A stretch of 22,422 bases of DNA from a virus. Where the stretch lies: positions 1 through 22,422 of IMG/VR virus record IMGVR_UViG_3300009507_000143. The stretch is one strand, 5' to 3'. The notes beneath the pieces were generated by a model. The model saw only the letters and a list, made by a program, of their open reading frames with translations. It ran no database searches and was not told where the DNA came from. Below are positions 1 to 7,490 of this stretch, piece after piece (the first letter of the stretch is position 1; each line of letters starts with the position of its first letter). The translations under genes and the position numbers were made by a program.

Positions 1-1728
1 AGCATGTTTTTGTATTAATTCTTTAACATCATAATATGCTTCTCGTCCTTTGTCTGTTTCGTACCCAGCATCTTCAATTTCATTTTCACTTAATTCTTGA
101 CCTTTTCCTATATTAGAAGCTTTTTTAATCTTTTCTTGTTCAAGCTTCTTTTTAATATCAGTAAGTTTCTTAAGGTGAGGTACTACTGATTTATCTCCTT
201 CTTTATATTTTTTAGCAAGTCTTTTCATAGTATGAACTGTAGTATCATAAAGGTCATCTACATTTCTACCTTCATCCATATCCATATCTTCTTCTTCTTC
301 AGCAGTTCTTTCGATATCACTAATAAGAGTTTCTAATGTTTTATCATAACTATTAGAACTTGTACCAAAGCTAAATACATCGTATGCTTCTCCAGCCCTT
401 AATTCGTTAGGGAAGTTATCTCTTACAATCTGTCTAGCTTCATCTCCTAATGTAGCTGCTTGATCTAATATATTCTGTAGATCATAAATTGCTTCTCTTT
501 GTTCTGAAGACATTGCTTCATTAACTTTACTCTCTAAAGCTAATTGATCTATGGCAGGTTGCTTTTCTTCTGAATCTAGATAATGATATGCTGCTGAGAT
601 ATACTCTCTAGCTAATATAAGTTTCTTTTGCCACCAGTTTGGAAAATCTACTTCTCCGTCATGTTGATCATACCTTTGTAATTTCTTAACTAACTTAGCT
701 GCATACTCTGCAGTCTCCATAGCTGAAGCTCCTAACATATTAGGTTCGTCGTCTTGATGTCCTACATCAGTGTCTTCATCTTGTCTTGGATCGTCATGCC
801 ATCCTTGAGCATAATCTGCATCATTTTTAGCATCTTCTTCTGCATCTTCATTGACATCGGGAATATTAGTATCTAAAATTTGAACTCCGTCTCCTTCTAG
901 ATCATCCATTATTCCAGCATCGAAATCTTCTTTCTTAAAGTACATAATAACACCGTCTGGGTCATCATTAAGTTGGTACTTAACATCGTGAAGGTCGTTG
1001 AAAATAACTTGTGCTTTATTTTGAGAAGCTGCGTCTTTAGAAATCTTAATATAGTACATTCCTTCTGGAGCTTCGTTTACTTCAGACTCGTTCATAGACT
1101 TAAGATGTTTTGTAAGCTCATTAGCTAGTACATCAACATTAACGACAGCTTCTCCAGATGGTTTTACTCCTACGTCTGATATTTCTTTATCAAATGAAAA
1201 ATCAACTAAATGTAGTGAATCATCTGTAATATAAAAAGAAAACTGATCACTAGAGTTATTTTTATACTCTACATATATTTCAAAAGAGTTCTCTTCAATA
1301 CTTTTAGCTTTCATATGAGCTACTTCATCACCGAGGCTTTTAAGAGAAATAGCTACTGCCTTTCCTACAGATTTAGCAATAGATTTAGTCTCATCTATAG
1401 AAAACTTTACTCCTTTATTATCTTTTAATCTTTCTTTTATAGTTTTACCTTTAGCTGTATCAATAGATGTTATATTAGGGTCAGATTTTAGATCCATAGC
1501 GTTTTTAGTTGACATCTTCACTGCCTTAGTATCTCCTCCTTTAGTAGAAACGAACATTGTCTCTTCAGCTTCCTTTATTTGCTTAGTTAGTGACTCTTTC
1601 AAAATTTGTAGTTTTTCTTTTTTACTTTCGAAGTCTTTTGTATTACTTAAATTAACAGTTCCGTTTTTTATCTTTTCTAATGAAAGTTCACATTTAGATA
1701 GTCTATTTTTAAGTTCTTCGTAAGTCAT
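1..1728 (-). CDS. Large acidic conserved phage protein (3' end outside window)
   Basis: An open frame begins with ATG at 1728 and runs 576 codons to the left edge without a stop, so the C-terminus is missing. The N-terminus (MTYEELKNRLSKCELSLEKI) is charged and probably coiled coil. A very acidic Asp/Glu-rich segment lies near residues 275-320. A Trp-containing helical motif (FPNWWQKKLILAREYISAAY) sits near residues 359-380; I know similar W-x-K-L-x-x-A-x-x-Y-I modules from proteins of T4-like marine phages. The rest is mostly charged helix, ending in a Lys/Glu-rich stretch. There is no signal peptide or catalytic motif. It lies last in a run of virion-type genes and has its own 39-base leader, which lacks a clear Shine-Dalgarno sequence. 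A structural or head-internal role is inference; the frame itself is secure. Confidence 0.8.
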   Translation of the reverse strand, partial: MTYEELKNRLSKCELSLEKIKNGTVNLSNTKDFESKKEKLQILKESLTKQIKEAEETMFVSTKGGDTKAVKMSTKNAMDLKSDPNITSIDTAKGKTIKERLKDNKGVKFSIDETKSIAKSVGKAVAISLKSLGDEVAHMKAKSIEENSFEIYVEYKNNSSDQFSFYITDDSLHLVDFSFDKEISDVGVKPSGEAVVNVDVLANELTKHLKSMNESEVNEAPEGMYYIKISKDAASQNKAQVIFNDLHDVKYQLNDDPDGVIMYFKKEDFDAGIMDDLEGDGVQILDTNIPDVNEDAEEDAKNDADYAQGWHDDPRQDEDTDVGHQDDEPNMLGASAMETAEYAAKLVKKLQRYDQHDGEVDFPNWWQKKLILAREYISAAYHYLDSEEKQPAIDQLALESKVNEAMSSEQREAIYDLQNILDQAATLGDEARQIVRDNFPNELRAGEAYDVFSFGTSSNSYDKTLETLISDIERTAEEEEDMDMDEGRNVDDLYDTTVHTMKRLAKKYKEGDKSVVPHLKKLTDIKKKLEQEKIKKASNIGKGQELSENEIEDAGYETDKGREAYYDVKELIQKHA

Positions 1729-1740
1729 TATTTAAATAGT

Positions 1741-1749
1741 TTATAAATA
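1741..1749 (-). promoter_or_regulatory. Candidate phage promoter element TATTTATAA
   Basis: The coding strand reads TATTTATAA, 12 bases before the ATG at 1728, in the short gap after the 229-residue gene. The same 9-mer occurs 10-24 bases before three other genes (8849, 17361, 20111). It resembles the T4-type late element in base content, but relative to the genes it is the reverse complement of TATAAATA. Promoter function is inferred from recurrence only. Confidence 0.3.
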
Positions 1750-1767
1750 TAATAATAAATAGAGGGT

Positions 1768-2457
1768 TTAATCAATAACTTTTAAGTAACTAAATAGGTA
1801 GGGTTTATTAAGATAATCATCTTCAAAATACTTTATACCTATTTTATTAAATCCAAACATCTCAGCTTTATATATAGCCTGGTCATATTCGTTTAAATGT
1901 TTCCATTCTTTCTTTCTACTTAATAGGTCTTTTGCTTTACTTTCCCAATCAGTAGAATCTATAAACTTCTCTAATTTACTTAAATTTAATAAAAATTCTT
2001 CAGAATTCCTAGCATCTAGTTCAAAATGAAATATTTCTACTGCTTGATCTTCATCTACCCAATCTACAGCAAAGTCTGCTCCATATTTAGGTTTCATATG
2101 AACCATTCTCCAAAGGTGTGGATGTTCTTTTGCTTTTTGTTTTATTTGTTCTAATGCTTCTCCTTTATAAGCTAGTCTATGAAGTATATGAGCATGATCA
2201 ATGAGTAGGTTAGGGTGTGAGTCTATTTCTGAATACCAATGTTGTAGCTGTACTTTCAACGCATCGTCAGGTACTCTCCTTGTCTGTCTTTCCTCTACTA
2301 AGACTGGTATTTCGTTAGAGGCGTAAAACTCTTTTTCTATAGCATTTAATTCATAACCTTCTCTATCAAAGAAAGACTCATTCCATTTTACATCAGCAAG
2401 TGTAGGACTATCTAGGTATAAATTTTCAAGTACAGTATAATTGTTCTTTTTAAACAT
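1768..2457 (-). CDS. Conserved phage protein of unknown function
   Basis: This is a complete 229-residue frame. I recognise its central block, around residues 112-145 (HPHLWRMVHMKPKYGADFAV followed by a WVDED segment), as a conserved block of hypothetical proteins in T4-like marine phages, but no function is known to me. The protein is acidic to neutral, rich in Trp, Tyr and His, and has no membrane segment or signal peptide. The start is fixed by a TAATG junction: the ATG at 2457 shares one base with the stop of the preceding gene, which implies translational coupling. It is the second to last gene visible in this run. Confidence 0.75.
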   Translation of the reverse strand: MFKKNNYTVLENLYLDSPTLADVKWNESFFDREGYELNAIEKEFYASNEIPVLVEERQTRRVPDDALKVQLQHWYSEIDSHPNLLIDHAHILHRLAYKGEALEQIKQKAKEHPHLWRMVHMKPKYGADFAVDWVDEDQAVEIFHFELDARNSEEFLLNLSKLEKFIDSTDWESKAKDLLSRKKEWKHLNEYDQAIYKAEMFGFNKIGIKYFEDDYLNKPYLFSYLKVID

Positions 2458-3005
2458 TATTTTTTACCTGATTTCATATTAGCACACCAGTGGTACATTT
2501 TACCTTTTTCCCCTCCGTACTTTTTAGCCTTAGCTCTTAATGAAGCAACAGAACCTTTACATGATGCTCCAGATTTTTTAACTCTGCCTGGTTTAGATTT
2601 ACCTTTTACTTTACCGTCTTTGTAGTTTTCGTTTTTAGAAAATGCATCTGGATTTGCAGAAAACTCTCCTACCTTAAAATGTAATTCAGATTCTATACCT
2701 AATACTCTTAACTTAGCACCAAAGAATTCTTCTTTTTCACTATTTTTTTGTAATCTAGCATTATAGTAATCAACATACATATATGCTTGTTTTTTAGTTA
2801 CCTTTTTAGTATTTTCATATTCACCTTCTTCATTTGTGTATATATAAAAAGTACCTGGGGTATCTTCAAAGATTGTTTTTATTTGATCGTTATCGAGATT
2901 ACGTTTAGGGTCTATCACACTAAGTACTATTAAAGTATCTTTACTTAGTTTAGTTTCTTCTTGTAATACCTCTCTTAAGAGGTTAATCATCTCTTTTTTA
3001 TTCAT
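2457..3005 (-). CDS. Phage protein with leader-like N-terminus and basic Cys-containing C-terminal module
   Basis: The frame is open from 3029, but I choose the ATG at 3005. It forms an ATGA overlap with the preceding stop and gives an N-terminus (MNKKEMINLLREVLQEE) of the same type as other proteins in this cluster, resembling a T4 capsid-targeting leader ending in Glu. The product is then 182 residues. The middle (about 20-115) is mixed alpha/beta. The C-terminal 50 residues form a strongly basic module (KPGRVKKSGASCKGSV, then KKYGGEKGKMYHWCANMKSG) with Cys149 and Cys174. I know this module from many phage hypothetical proteins; its function is unknown. DNA or metal binding is possible but unproven. 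It is probably packaged in the virion if the leader is genuine. Confidence 0.75.
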   Translation of the reverse strand: MNKKEMINLLREVLQEETKLSKDTLIVLSVIDPKRNLDNDQIKTIFEDTPGTFYIYTNEEGEYENTKKVTKKQAYMYVDYYNARLQKNSEKEEFFGAKLRVLGIESELHFKVGEFSANPDAFSKNENYKDGKVKGKSKPGRVKKSGASCKGSVASLRAKAKKYGGEKGKMYHWCANMKSGKK

Positions 3006-3475
3006 TTTAAAGGTCCTCCTCCTACCCAAGCATCACAAGTTCTAGCACCGGCACATTTGAACCAGAAGAATTCACAGAACCCTATATTAGATTGTTTTAC
3101 AATTTTTTCTCCTTGATCTCCAATAGCCTTCGCTATCTTTTTTAAAGTAGCAGGTTTTTGGTTAAAAGCCGAACAGTTAGAACATCTTGAAGTTTTAGCA
3201 TGCTCTACTGTAGTGTCCCACATCTCTGCTTTATCTTCCCAAAACTTCTTTGAACCTTTTTCATCGTCTGGATTAAGAGGTCCGTATCTATATTCTTTTA
3301 CAGTAACATTTCGACCTAAAGTATTAAGATCTAGATCCTCTATAGAATCCATAGGTTTAACTTTCTTACCTTCTATCTCTTTTTCTTTTTTAAGAGCAGC
3401 AGGAGTATTATTATCTCCAAAATCAGAAAGCTTACCTTCTAATACTAACTCTTTTATTAGATCTGTTATTTTCAT
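3002..3475 (-). CDS. Conserved Cys-rich phage protein, candidate metal or Fe-S binder with capsid-targeting-like leader
   Basis: A 157-residue protein. It opens with MKITDLIKELVLEG, which matches the leader type shared by several proteins here. The conserved body starts near residue 56 (NVTVKEYRYGPLNPDD) and carries five cysteines: Cys98 and Cys101 (RCSNCSAF), Cys134 (GFCEFFWF), Cys141 and Cys147 (KCAGARTCDAW). This arrangement is familiar from hypothetical proteins of marine and T4-like phages and looks like a metal or Fe-S site, although the ligand set is not known to me. Both ends overlap neighbouring genes by four bases (ATGA), so it is translated as part of a coupled run. The family recognition is good and the biochemical role is unknown. 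Confidence 0.8.
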   Translation of the reverse strand: MKITDLIKELVLEGKLSDFGDNNTPAALKKEKEIEGKKVKPMDSIEDLDLNTLGRNVTVKEYRYGPLNPDDEKGSKKFWEDKAEMWDTTVEHAKTSRCSNCSAFNQKPATLKKIAKAIGDQGEKIVKQSNIGFCEFFWFKCAGARTCDAWVGGGPLK

Positions 3476-4383
3476 TTTACTTTATCAGGATTAAGAGCTA
3501 CTAATTTATCTGCTTCTTTATCTCTACCGCTTCTTCTTAAGTAGTCTATATAGTTCTGATCTTCTTCTTTAGGTCCATCATCTTGCTTATTTTTACCAAA
3601 ATTATTTGCAAGCCAGTTTAGTGTTTTTTCTTCAGACCAATTCCAGTTACTCATTATATAGTCAACTAACTCTTGACCTTTAATTGCTCTTTCATTACCT
3701 TCTCCTTCTTTTTTAATCTTCTTACCGGCTTTTACTGCATCTTTATGTGCATTAGAGTTTTTATGGGCAGGTTTTTCACCTCTAGCTCTTTTAGCTCTAA
3801 TATTAGCCCATAGACCTGGTTTTTCTTCTTTAAGTTCTTTTAATGCTTTTTTTAAATTACGAATACCTTCTTTGGTTACTTTTTTATATCCTGATCCGTA
3901 AGGTGCTGCTTTTCCATCTTGAGGATTAGCTGTTTCCAGTTTAGTTGGGGTTGCCAACTTATCTAATGTCTGGAGAACCATTTCTAAAGCATCTCTACCA
4001 ATAGCCATTTGATCTTGTTCAAAATGCATGTCTGGGTCATGACCTACTCCCATTGCTATTTTCTTATAATCTTCGTAAACTTCTTCTACTGCCTCCCTTA
4101 TCGTCTCTATAGTAGCATCAGTTTCATCTAATAGCTCATCTATACCTTCTATAAACTCTTGGGCCATCCATGCTGCAAACTGCTCTTCATTCATTTTATA
4201 AATTGGATGATCTGACGGTCCAGGATTATAGCCCAGGTATCTTTCTAGATATCCACCTATAGTATCGTAGATGTACTCTTCCATATCATCTTTAGTAAAT
4301 GATCTATCATCATTCTCTTGCTTTAATGCATTGCCTGCTTTCTCAGCTTGTAGTTCTTTTAATGCTTTTTTTAAGTTTTTCAT
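3472..4383 (-). CDS. Two-part phage protein with duplicated leader-like segment
   Basis: This 303-residue protein looks like two small phage proteins joined. Part one begins MKNLKKALKELQAEK and continues as an acidic helical domain to about residue 145. After a linker, residues 175-188 repeat the opening almost exactly (IRNLKKALKELKEEK). They are followed by a basic motif, PGLWANIRAKRARGEKPAHK (189-208), that I recognise from small phage proteins that usually stand alone. A final helical region holds Trp246, Trp248 and Trp257. The duplication is also visible in the DNA. The ATG at 4383 lies four bases after the previous stop, and the 3' end overlaps the next start by ATGA. Fusion is inference. 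A head-internal or scaffold-associated role is likely but untested. Confidence 0.75.
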   Translation of the reverse strand: MKNLKKALKELQAEKAGNALKQENDDRSFTKDDMEEYIYDTIGGYLERYLGYNPGPSDHPIYKMNEEQFAAWMAQEFIEGIDELLDETDATIETIREAVEEVYEDYKKIAMGVGHDPDMHFEQDQMAIGRDALEMVLQTLDKLATPTKLETANPQDGKAAPYGSGYKKVTKEGIRNLKKALKELKEEKPGLWANIRAKRARGEKPAHKNSNAHKDAVKAGKKIKKEGEGNERAIKGQELVDYIMSNWNWSEEKTLNWLANNFGKNKQDDGPKEEDQNYIDYLRRSGRDKEADKLVALNPDKVK

Positions 4384-4387
4384 ATTA

Positions 4388-4741
4388 TTATCCTTCAGAG
4401 TGCATCATTAACATTCTAATTACAATACCTGCTATAGTACCAAAAATGATCCAAAGAGCTCTAGTTACGCCTGCTTTCCAGTTTTTAAGTTCAACTAATT
4501 CATTTATATAAGTATTATATTCTTTTTCTCTAGATTCTTTTTCTAATCTAAATTCAGTATTTTTGTTGGTATTTACAATTACGCCATTATCTGGGTTGAG
4601 TAAAGTAAATTTAAGATCTGTCATATCTTCTTTTACTTTTTCAAAGTCCTTAGCCATCTGTTTTAGCTCACCATTAGGCATATGAGTCTTAACATGCTTG
4701 ATTTCAGCTAATACTGATTCAAGTATTTGTTTCTGGGTCAT
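4388..4741 (-). CDS. Small coiled-coil protein with C-terminal membrane segment (holin/XhlA-like topology)
   Basis: A 117-residue protein. Residues 1-90 are charged, helical and heptad-like. One hydrophobic segment near residues 93-112 (ALWIIFGTIAGIVIRMLMM) is followed by a short tail. This topology, an N-terminal coil and one C-terminal transmembrane helix, resembles XhlA-type lysis accessory proteins and small phage holin-like proteins. However, I see no signature that proves a lysis role and no endolysin next to it. The first residues (MTQKQILESVLAEI) weakly resemble the capsid leaders of its neighbours. The start is preceded by a 28-base AT-rich gap without a clear Shine-Dalgarno sequence. 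Confidence 0.6.
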   Translation of the reverse strand: MTQKQILESVLAEIKHVKTHMPNGELKQMAKDFEKVKEDMTDLKFTLLNPDNGVIVNTNKNTEFRLEKESREKEYNTYINELVELKNWKAGVTRALWIIFGTIAGIVIRMLMMHSEG

Positions 4742-4769
4742 CGATAGTATTTAATAATAAATATATAAT

Positions 4770-5345
4770 TTATCCTAAACGTTCACGAACTATAGAAGAA
4801 TACTCTAAAACTTTTTTAGTAATAGATTCACTATGTTTTTTTTTGTTATGTTTCCATTCTTCTATATCTCCTTGTTCAGTAACAAAAGTATCTACATCTT
4901 GAATTTTATCCTCTAACCAAAGTTCTAGATCCTTAAGGAATCCGTCCATATTATTCTGAAGCATTTGCTTTTCGTATTGCTCGTAAAGGCCTGCTTTTCG
5001 AAGGGAGGTTTCATAGTCAACAGTACAGTCAAAGCAAAACCCATGTATACGGTACATTTTTTTGTGTAAATGATGTCTCATGGGACCGACACATTTAGGA
5101 CAGGTAAGAGGCATTCTATTAGCCTTTTTAGCTTTGTCTAATTTAGTGATATTTTGTTTTAAACCATTTTTAATAGTCCAGTTCTTTCCGTTTTCTTCCC
5201 AGACGTCTCCTTCTTTATGGTGTTCAATAGCCTTCTTGTACCCAGATTGTTGTTTAGTAGAAGAAGTATAGTCTTTATTGACTAAATTTCTTACTCGTTG
5301 AACATCTGATTGTTTAAATTCTTTTTTAAGTAAAGATTCACTCAT
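4770..5345 (-). CDS. Conserved phage protein with Cys4 zinc-ribbon-like site
   Basis: A 191-residue protein of a family I recognise from T4-like marine phages. A conserved block at residues 46-71 (GDVWEENGKNWTIKNGLKQN) leads to a Cys4 site: Cys82-x2-Cys85 (TCPKCVGPM) and Cys104-x2-Cys107 (FCFDC), separated by a His-rich stretch (RHHLHKKM). The C-terminal half is a long charged helix ending in a segment with the family's FVTEQGDIEEW motif. It probably binds zinc, and the function is unknown. The start overlaps the stop of the HAD gene by eight bases. There is no leader-like N-terminus, unlike several neighbours. Confidence 0.75.
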   Translation of the reverse strand: MSESLLKKEFKQSDVQRVRNLVNKDYTSSTKQQSGYKKAIEHHKEGDVWEENGKNWTIKNGLKQNITKLDKAKKANRMPLTCPKCVGPMRHHLHKKMYRIHGFCFDCTVDYETSLRKAGLYEQYEKQMLQNNMDGFLKDLELWLEDKIQDVDTFVTEQGDIEEWKHNKKKHSESITKKVLEYSSIVRERLG

Positions 5346-5883
5346 AACCTAACTCTTTTAATTTATCAATTACATGGTCAACGTTTCCATCTTTACATCT
5401 AATTGCTATACCGCCTTTAGCTGCCCATTCGTTGATATTAGACTTCTTATCGTCTATTAGTATACTATTTTCATTTGCATATCTCTGCTTATCTTTAGAG
5501 TATGCCATTATTACTTTCGGCTTAGGATTAAGGTTATTCTTAGCCCATAGCTGTTTTCCTAATCTTGAAGCATTATCTCTAGATGGAGAAGTGAGTAAAT
5601 CTGGTTTGTATGGCTGTATAAATTCCCAGAGTTTTTTTCCTTGTGGCATCCAAGGCATACCTATCCAAAATTTTATACCTACCTCCACATCTATTAAGTT
5701 CCAAAATGCTGCTAAACCTTTTGACTTTTCATATTCTTGTGGATGCATACCAGAATAATGTTCAAACCTTTCTTCAAAATTAGTAAGTACTCCATCCATA
5801 TCACAGTATATCTTGTACTTAGGTACCTGCTTTTCTTCAGGAATAGGGTATGCTTCTAATAATTCTACTATACTTTTTTTCAT
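5338..5883 (-). CDS. HAD-family phosphatase, 5'(3')-deoxyribonucleotidase-like, with leader-like N-terminus
   Basis: HAD phosphohydrolase motifs are present. Motif I is YCDMDGVLTNF, with nucleophile Asp28 and acid/base Asp30. Motif II is a Thr/Ser in LLTSPSRD (about 98). A Lys in the KVIMAYSKDKQRY region serves as motif III. Motif IV is ILIDDKKSNI (Asp144/Asp145). This pattern and the 181-residue length match the small nucleotidase-like HAD proteins often seen in phages, which act on nucleoside monophosphates or similar small substrates; the substrate here is not proven. The frame is open from 5901, but I choose the ATG at 5883. It forms a TAATG junction with the preceding gene and gives MKKSIVELLEAY, a leader like those of nearby proteins. 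That suggests an enzyme carried in the head. Confidence 0.8.
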   Translation of the reverse strand: MKKSIVELLEAYPIPEEKQVPKYKIYCDMDGVLTNFEERFEHYSGMHPQEYEKSKGLAAFWNLIDVEVGIKFWIGMPWMPQGKKLWEFIQPYKPDLLTSPSRDNASRLGKQLWAKNNLNPKPKVIMAYSKDKQRYANENSILIDDKKSNINEWAAKGGIAIRCKDGNVDHVIDKLKELGYE

Positions 5884-6248
5884 TATGCTACTAATTTCCA
5901 ATTATTTTCTTCTGCAAAAGCAGCTACTTCATAAGGATGATCTGAATAAGAGTATCCCATATTATAATATCTAGTCATCCATGAAGGAGACTGTAGGTAG
6001 TGTTGGTACTCATGTACTATAGTCTGAGCTAAATGTTCTGCATCTTCTATATTCTTATAGTATATTACTATTGTATTGTAGTCAAAGATATATTCTGCTT
6101 CAGGATTATCATCTTCAGTATAGACTGAATGTACGTATGGTTGAAACTCTATATAAGGAGTACAGTCATGATGCTTGCTATGACCGTATACATCTACACA
6201 GTTATCCAAATATTTCTCAGCTAATCTTCTAGTAGTTCTTAAATGCAT
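5883..6248 (-). CDS. Small HExxH zinc metallopeptidase-like phage protein
   Basis: A 121-residue protein with a zinc-peptidase signature HEYQH at residues 79-83 and a downstream HPYEVAAFAEE segment whose Glu107 is the likely third ligand. The pattern is of the SprT/wss-like or gluzincin type. I recall similar small proteins with the SPSWMTRYYNMGYSYSDHPY context in T4-like phages. No signal peptide is present, so it should act in the phage-infected cell or in the virion. The start has an AAAGGT sequence four bases before ATG, one of the few Shine-Dalgarno-like sites in the window. It is coupled to the HAD gene by TAATG. Substrate unknown. Confidence 0.7.
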   Translation of the reverse strand: MHLRTTRRLAEKYLDNCVDVYGHSKHHDCTPYIEFQPYVHSVYTEDDNPEAEYIFDYNTIVIYYKNIEDAEHLAQTIVHEYQHYLQSPSWMTRYYNMGYSYSDHPYEVAAFAEENNWKLVA

Positions 6249-6281
6249 AACCTTTATTTTTATATAGCCAATATACGATAA

Positions 6282-7490
6282 TTATCCTTCATCTCCAACT
6301 TTTTTTACAGAATCTTCCCAATTTCTAAAAGTAATATTTCCTTTTAAATAAGCTTCTTTTTCTAACTCTAATAAATTATCATCTTCATTAGTATCTGATG
6401 TATGTATATTTCCTAATCTACCTTCTAAGTTTTGCATATGATGAATCATTTCATGTACGAAAGATCTCACAATATCTTTAGGGTGTCTTCCTTCTGTATA
6501 AAGTACAATTTCTTTACCATTAGGATCATAGTATGCAGTTCTACCGAAAAAATTAGCAGCATTTGCTTCATCTTTTACAGTTTTAATTTCTGGTAGAGGA
6601 GTAATTTTCATTCCTTCATCTATCATATATTCTAATATAGATGCTATATGAGTAGTGTATACTGGTATGTTTGTTTTTTGTTCTTCCATATTACTGTCTT
6701 TGACTGAAACTGTAAAATGAGTTTGATTAAATTCTATATTACTGTAAAATGGCATTAATCTTTTAGTATATTCGTATAAGTATCCTAATTTCTGTCTATC
6801 AAAATTATTAGTTACTTTAGATGGGGATTCAGTAATAGTATCTTCTGAGCTAAACATTTCTTCAAAAAGATTTTCCATCTTTTGATTCATTATCTCAGAT
6901 ATAATATTGTCTTTAAGCATTTTAAGAATTATCAGAAGTTCTTCTCTTTTAAGTTCTTTAGGAAAAAAATCAGTTAATTCATCTAAATTACCACTAAGTG
7001 CAGCTTTACGAAGATCTGATGCTCTAACATTATTACCTTCAGCTGCTGGTATTACTAATCCTGTTACGTTAGTAGTATTTTTATATGTAGTTATTCTTCT
7101 TAAATCAACTAAATCATCTTCACTTCTAATCCCTGTGATTGCATAAAAAGAATCATTAGGACTTTCTTTAGCATAATCTTTGGCAGCAAACATAGGATTT
7201 TTTTGACCATCTGCTATCTCTATACCAGGTAAGTATTTAGAGTAAATTTTCCATATAGTTACAGCCTCAGCTTTAGTAATCCCGTTTCTTTCTCCTCCTC
7301 CAGGGAAAACTACAACCTTAGTAATTTTTTCAGCTTTACTTGATTCTCCAGAAAGAGAGGAGATACCTACATCCTTATAATTGTCTTTTGTATATACCTG
7401 ACCACCATGAGTACCGTTAAGTAAACTTTTAACGACTTCAAAATGACCTCTATGAGGTGGTTTAAATGCTCCTGGGTATAGTGCTATCAT
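6282..7490 (-). CDS. Fusion of a nucleotidyltransferase domain and an HExxH metallopeptidase domain
   Basis: Residues 1 to about 180 form a cytidylyltransferase/NMN-adenylyltransferase-type domain. It opens with LYPGAFKPPHRGHFEVV (HxGH motif, His13/His16) and has a late NVRASDLRKA segment in the place of the ISxTxxR motif. Residues from about 205 form a different domain ending in FVHEMIHHMQNLE (His346, Glu347, His350), a zinc metallopeptidase site, with a plausible third ligand in ELEKEAYLKG (about Glu379). A short MENLFEEMFSSE segment at the junction (205-216) looks like the start of a once separate protein. Nucleotide transfer could serve NAD or lipid/sugar precursors; the substrate is unknown. 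The gene is coupled to the kinase gene by an ATGA overlap and precedes a second HExxH gene. Confidence 0.8.
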   Translation of the reverse strand: MIALYPGAFKPPHRGHFEVVKSLLNGTHGGQVYTKDNYKDVGISSLSGESSKAEKITKVVVFPGGGERNGITKAEAVTIWKIYSKYLPGIEIADGQKNPMFAAKDYAKESPNDSFYAITGIRSEDDLVDLRRITTYKNTTNVTGLVIPAAEGNNVRASDLRKAALSGNLDELTDFFPKELKREELLIILKMLKDNIISEIMNQKMENLFEEMFSSEDTITESPSKVTNNFDRQKLGYLYEYTKRLMPFYSNIEFNQTHFTVSVKDSNMEEQKTNIPVYTTHIASILEYMIDEGMKITPLPEIKTVKDEANAANFFGRTAYYDPNGKEIVLYTEGRHPKDIVRSFVHEMIHHMQNLEGRLGNIHTSDTNEDDNLLELEKEAYLKGNITFRNWEDSVKKVGDEG

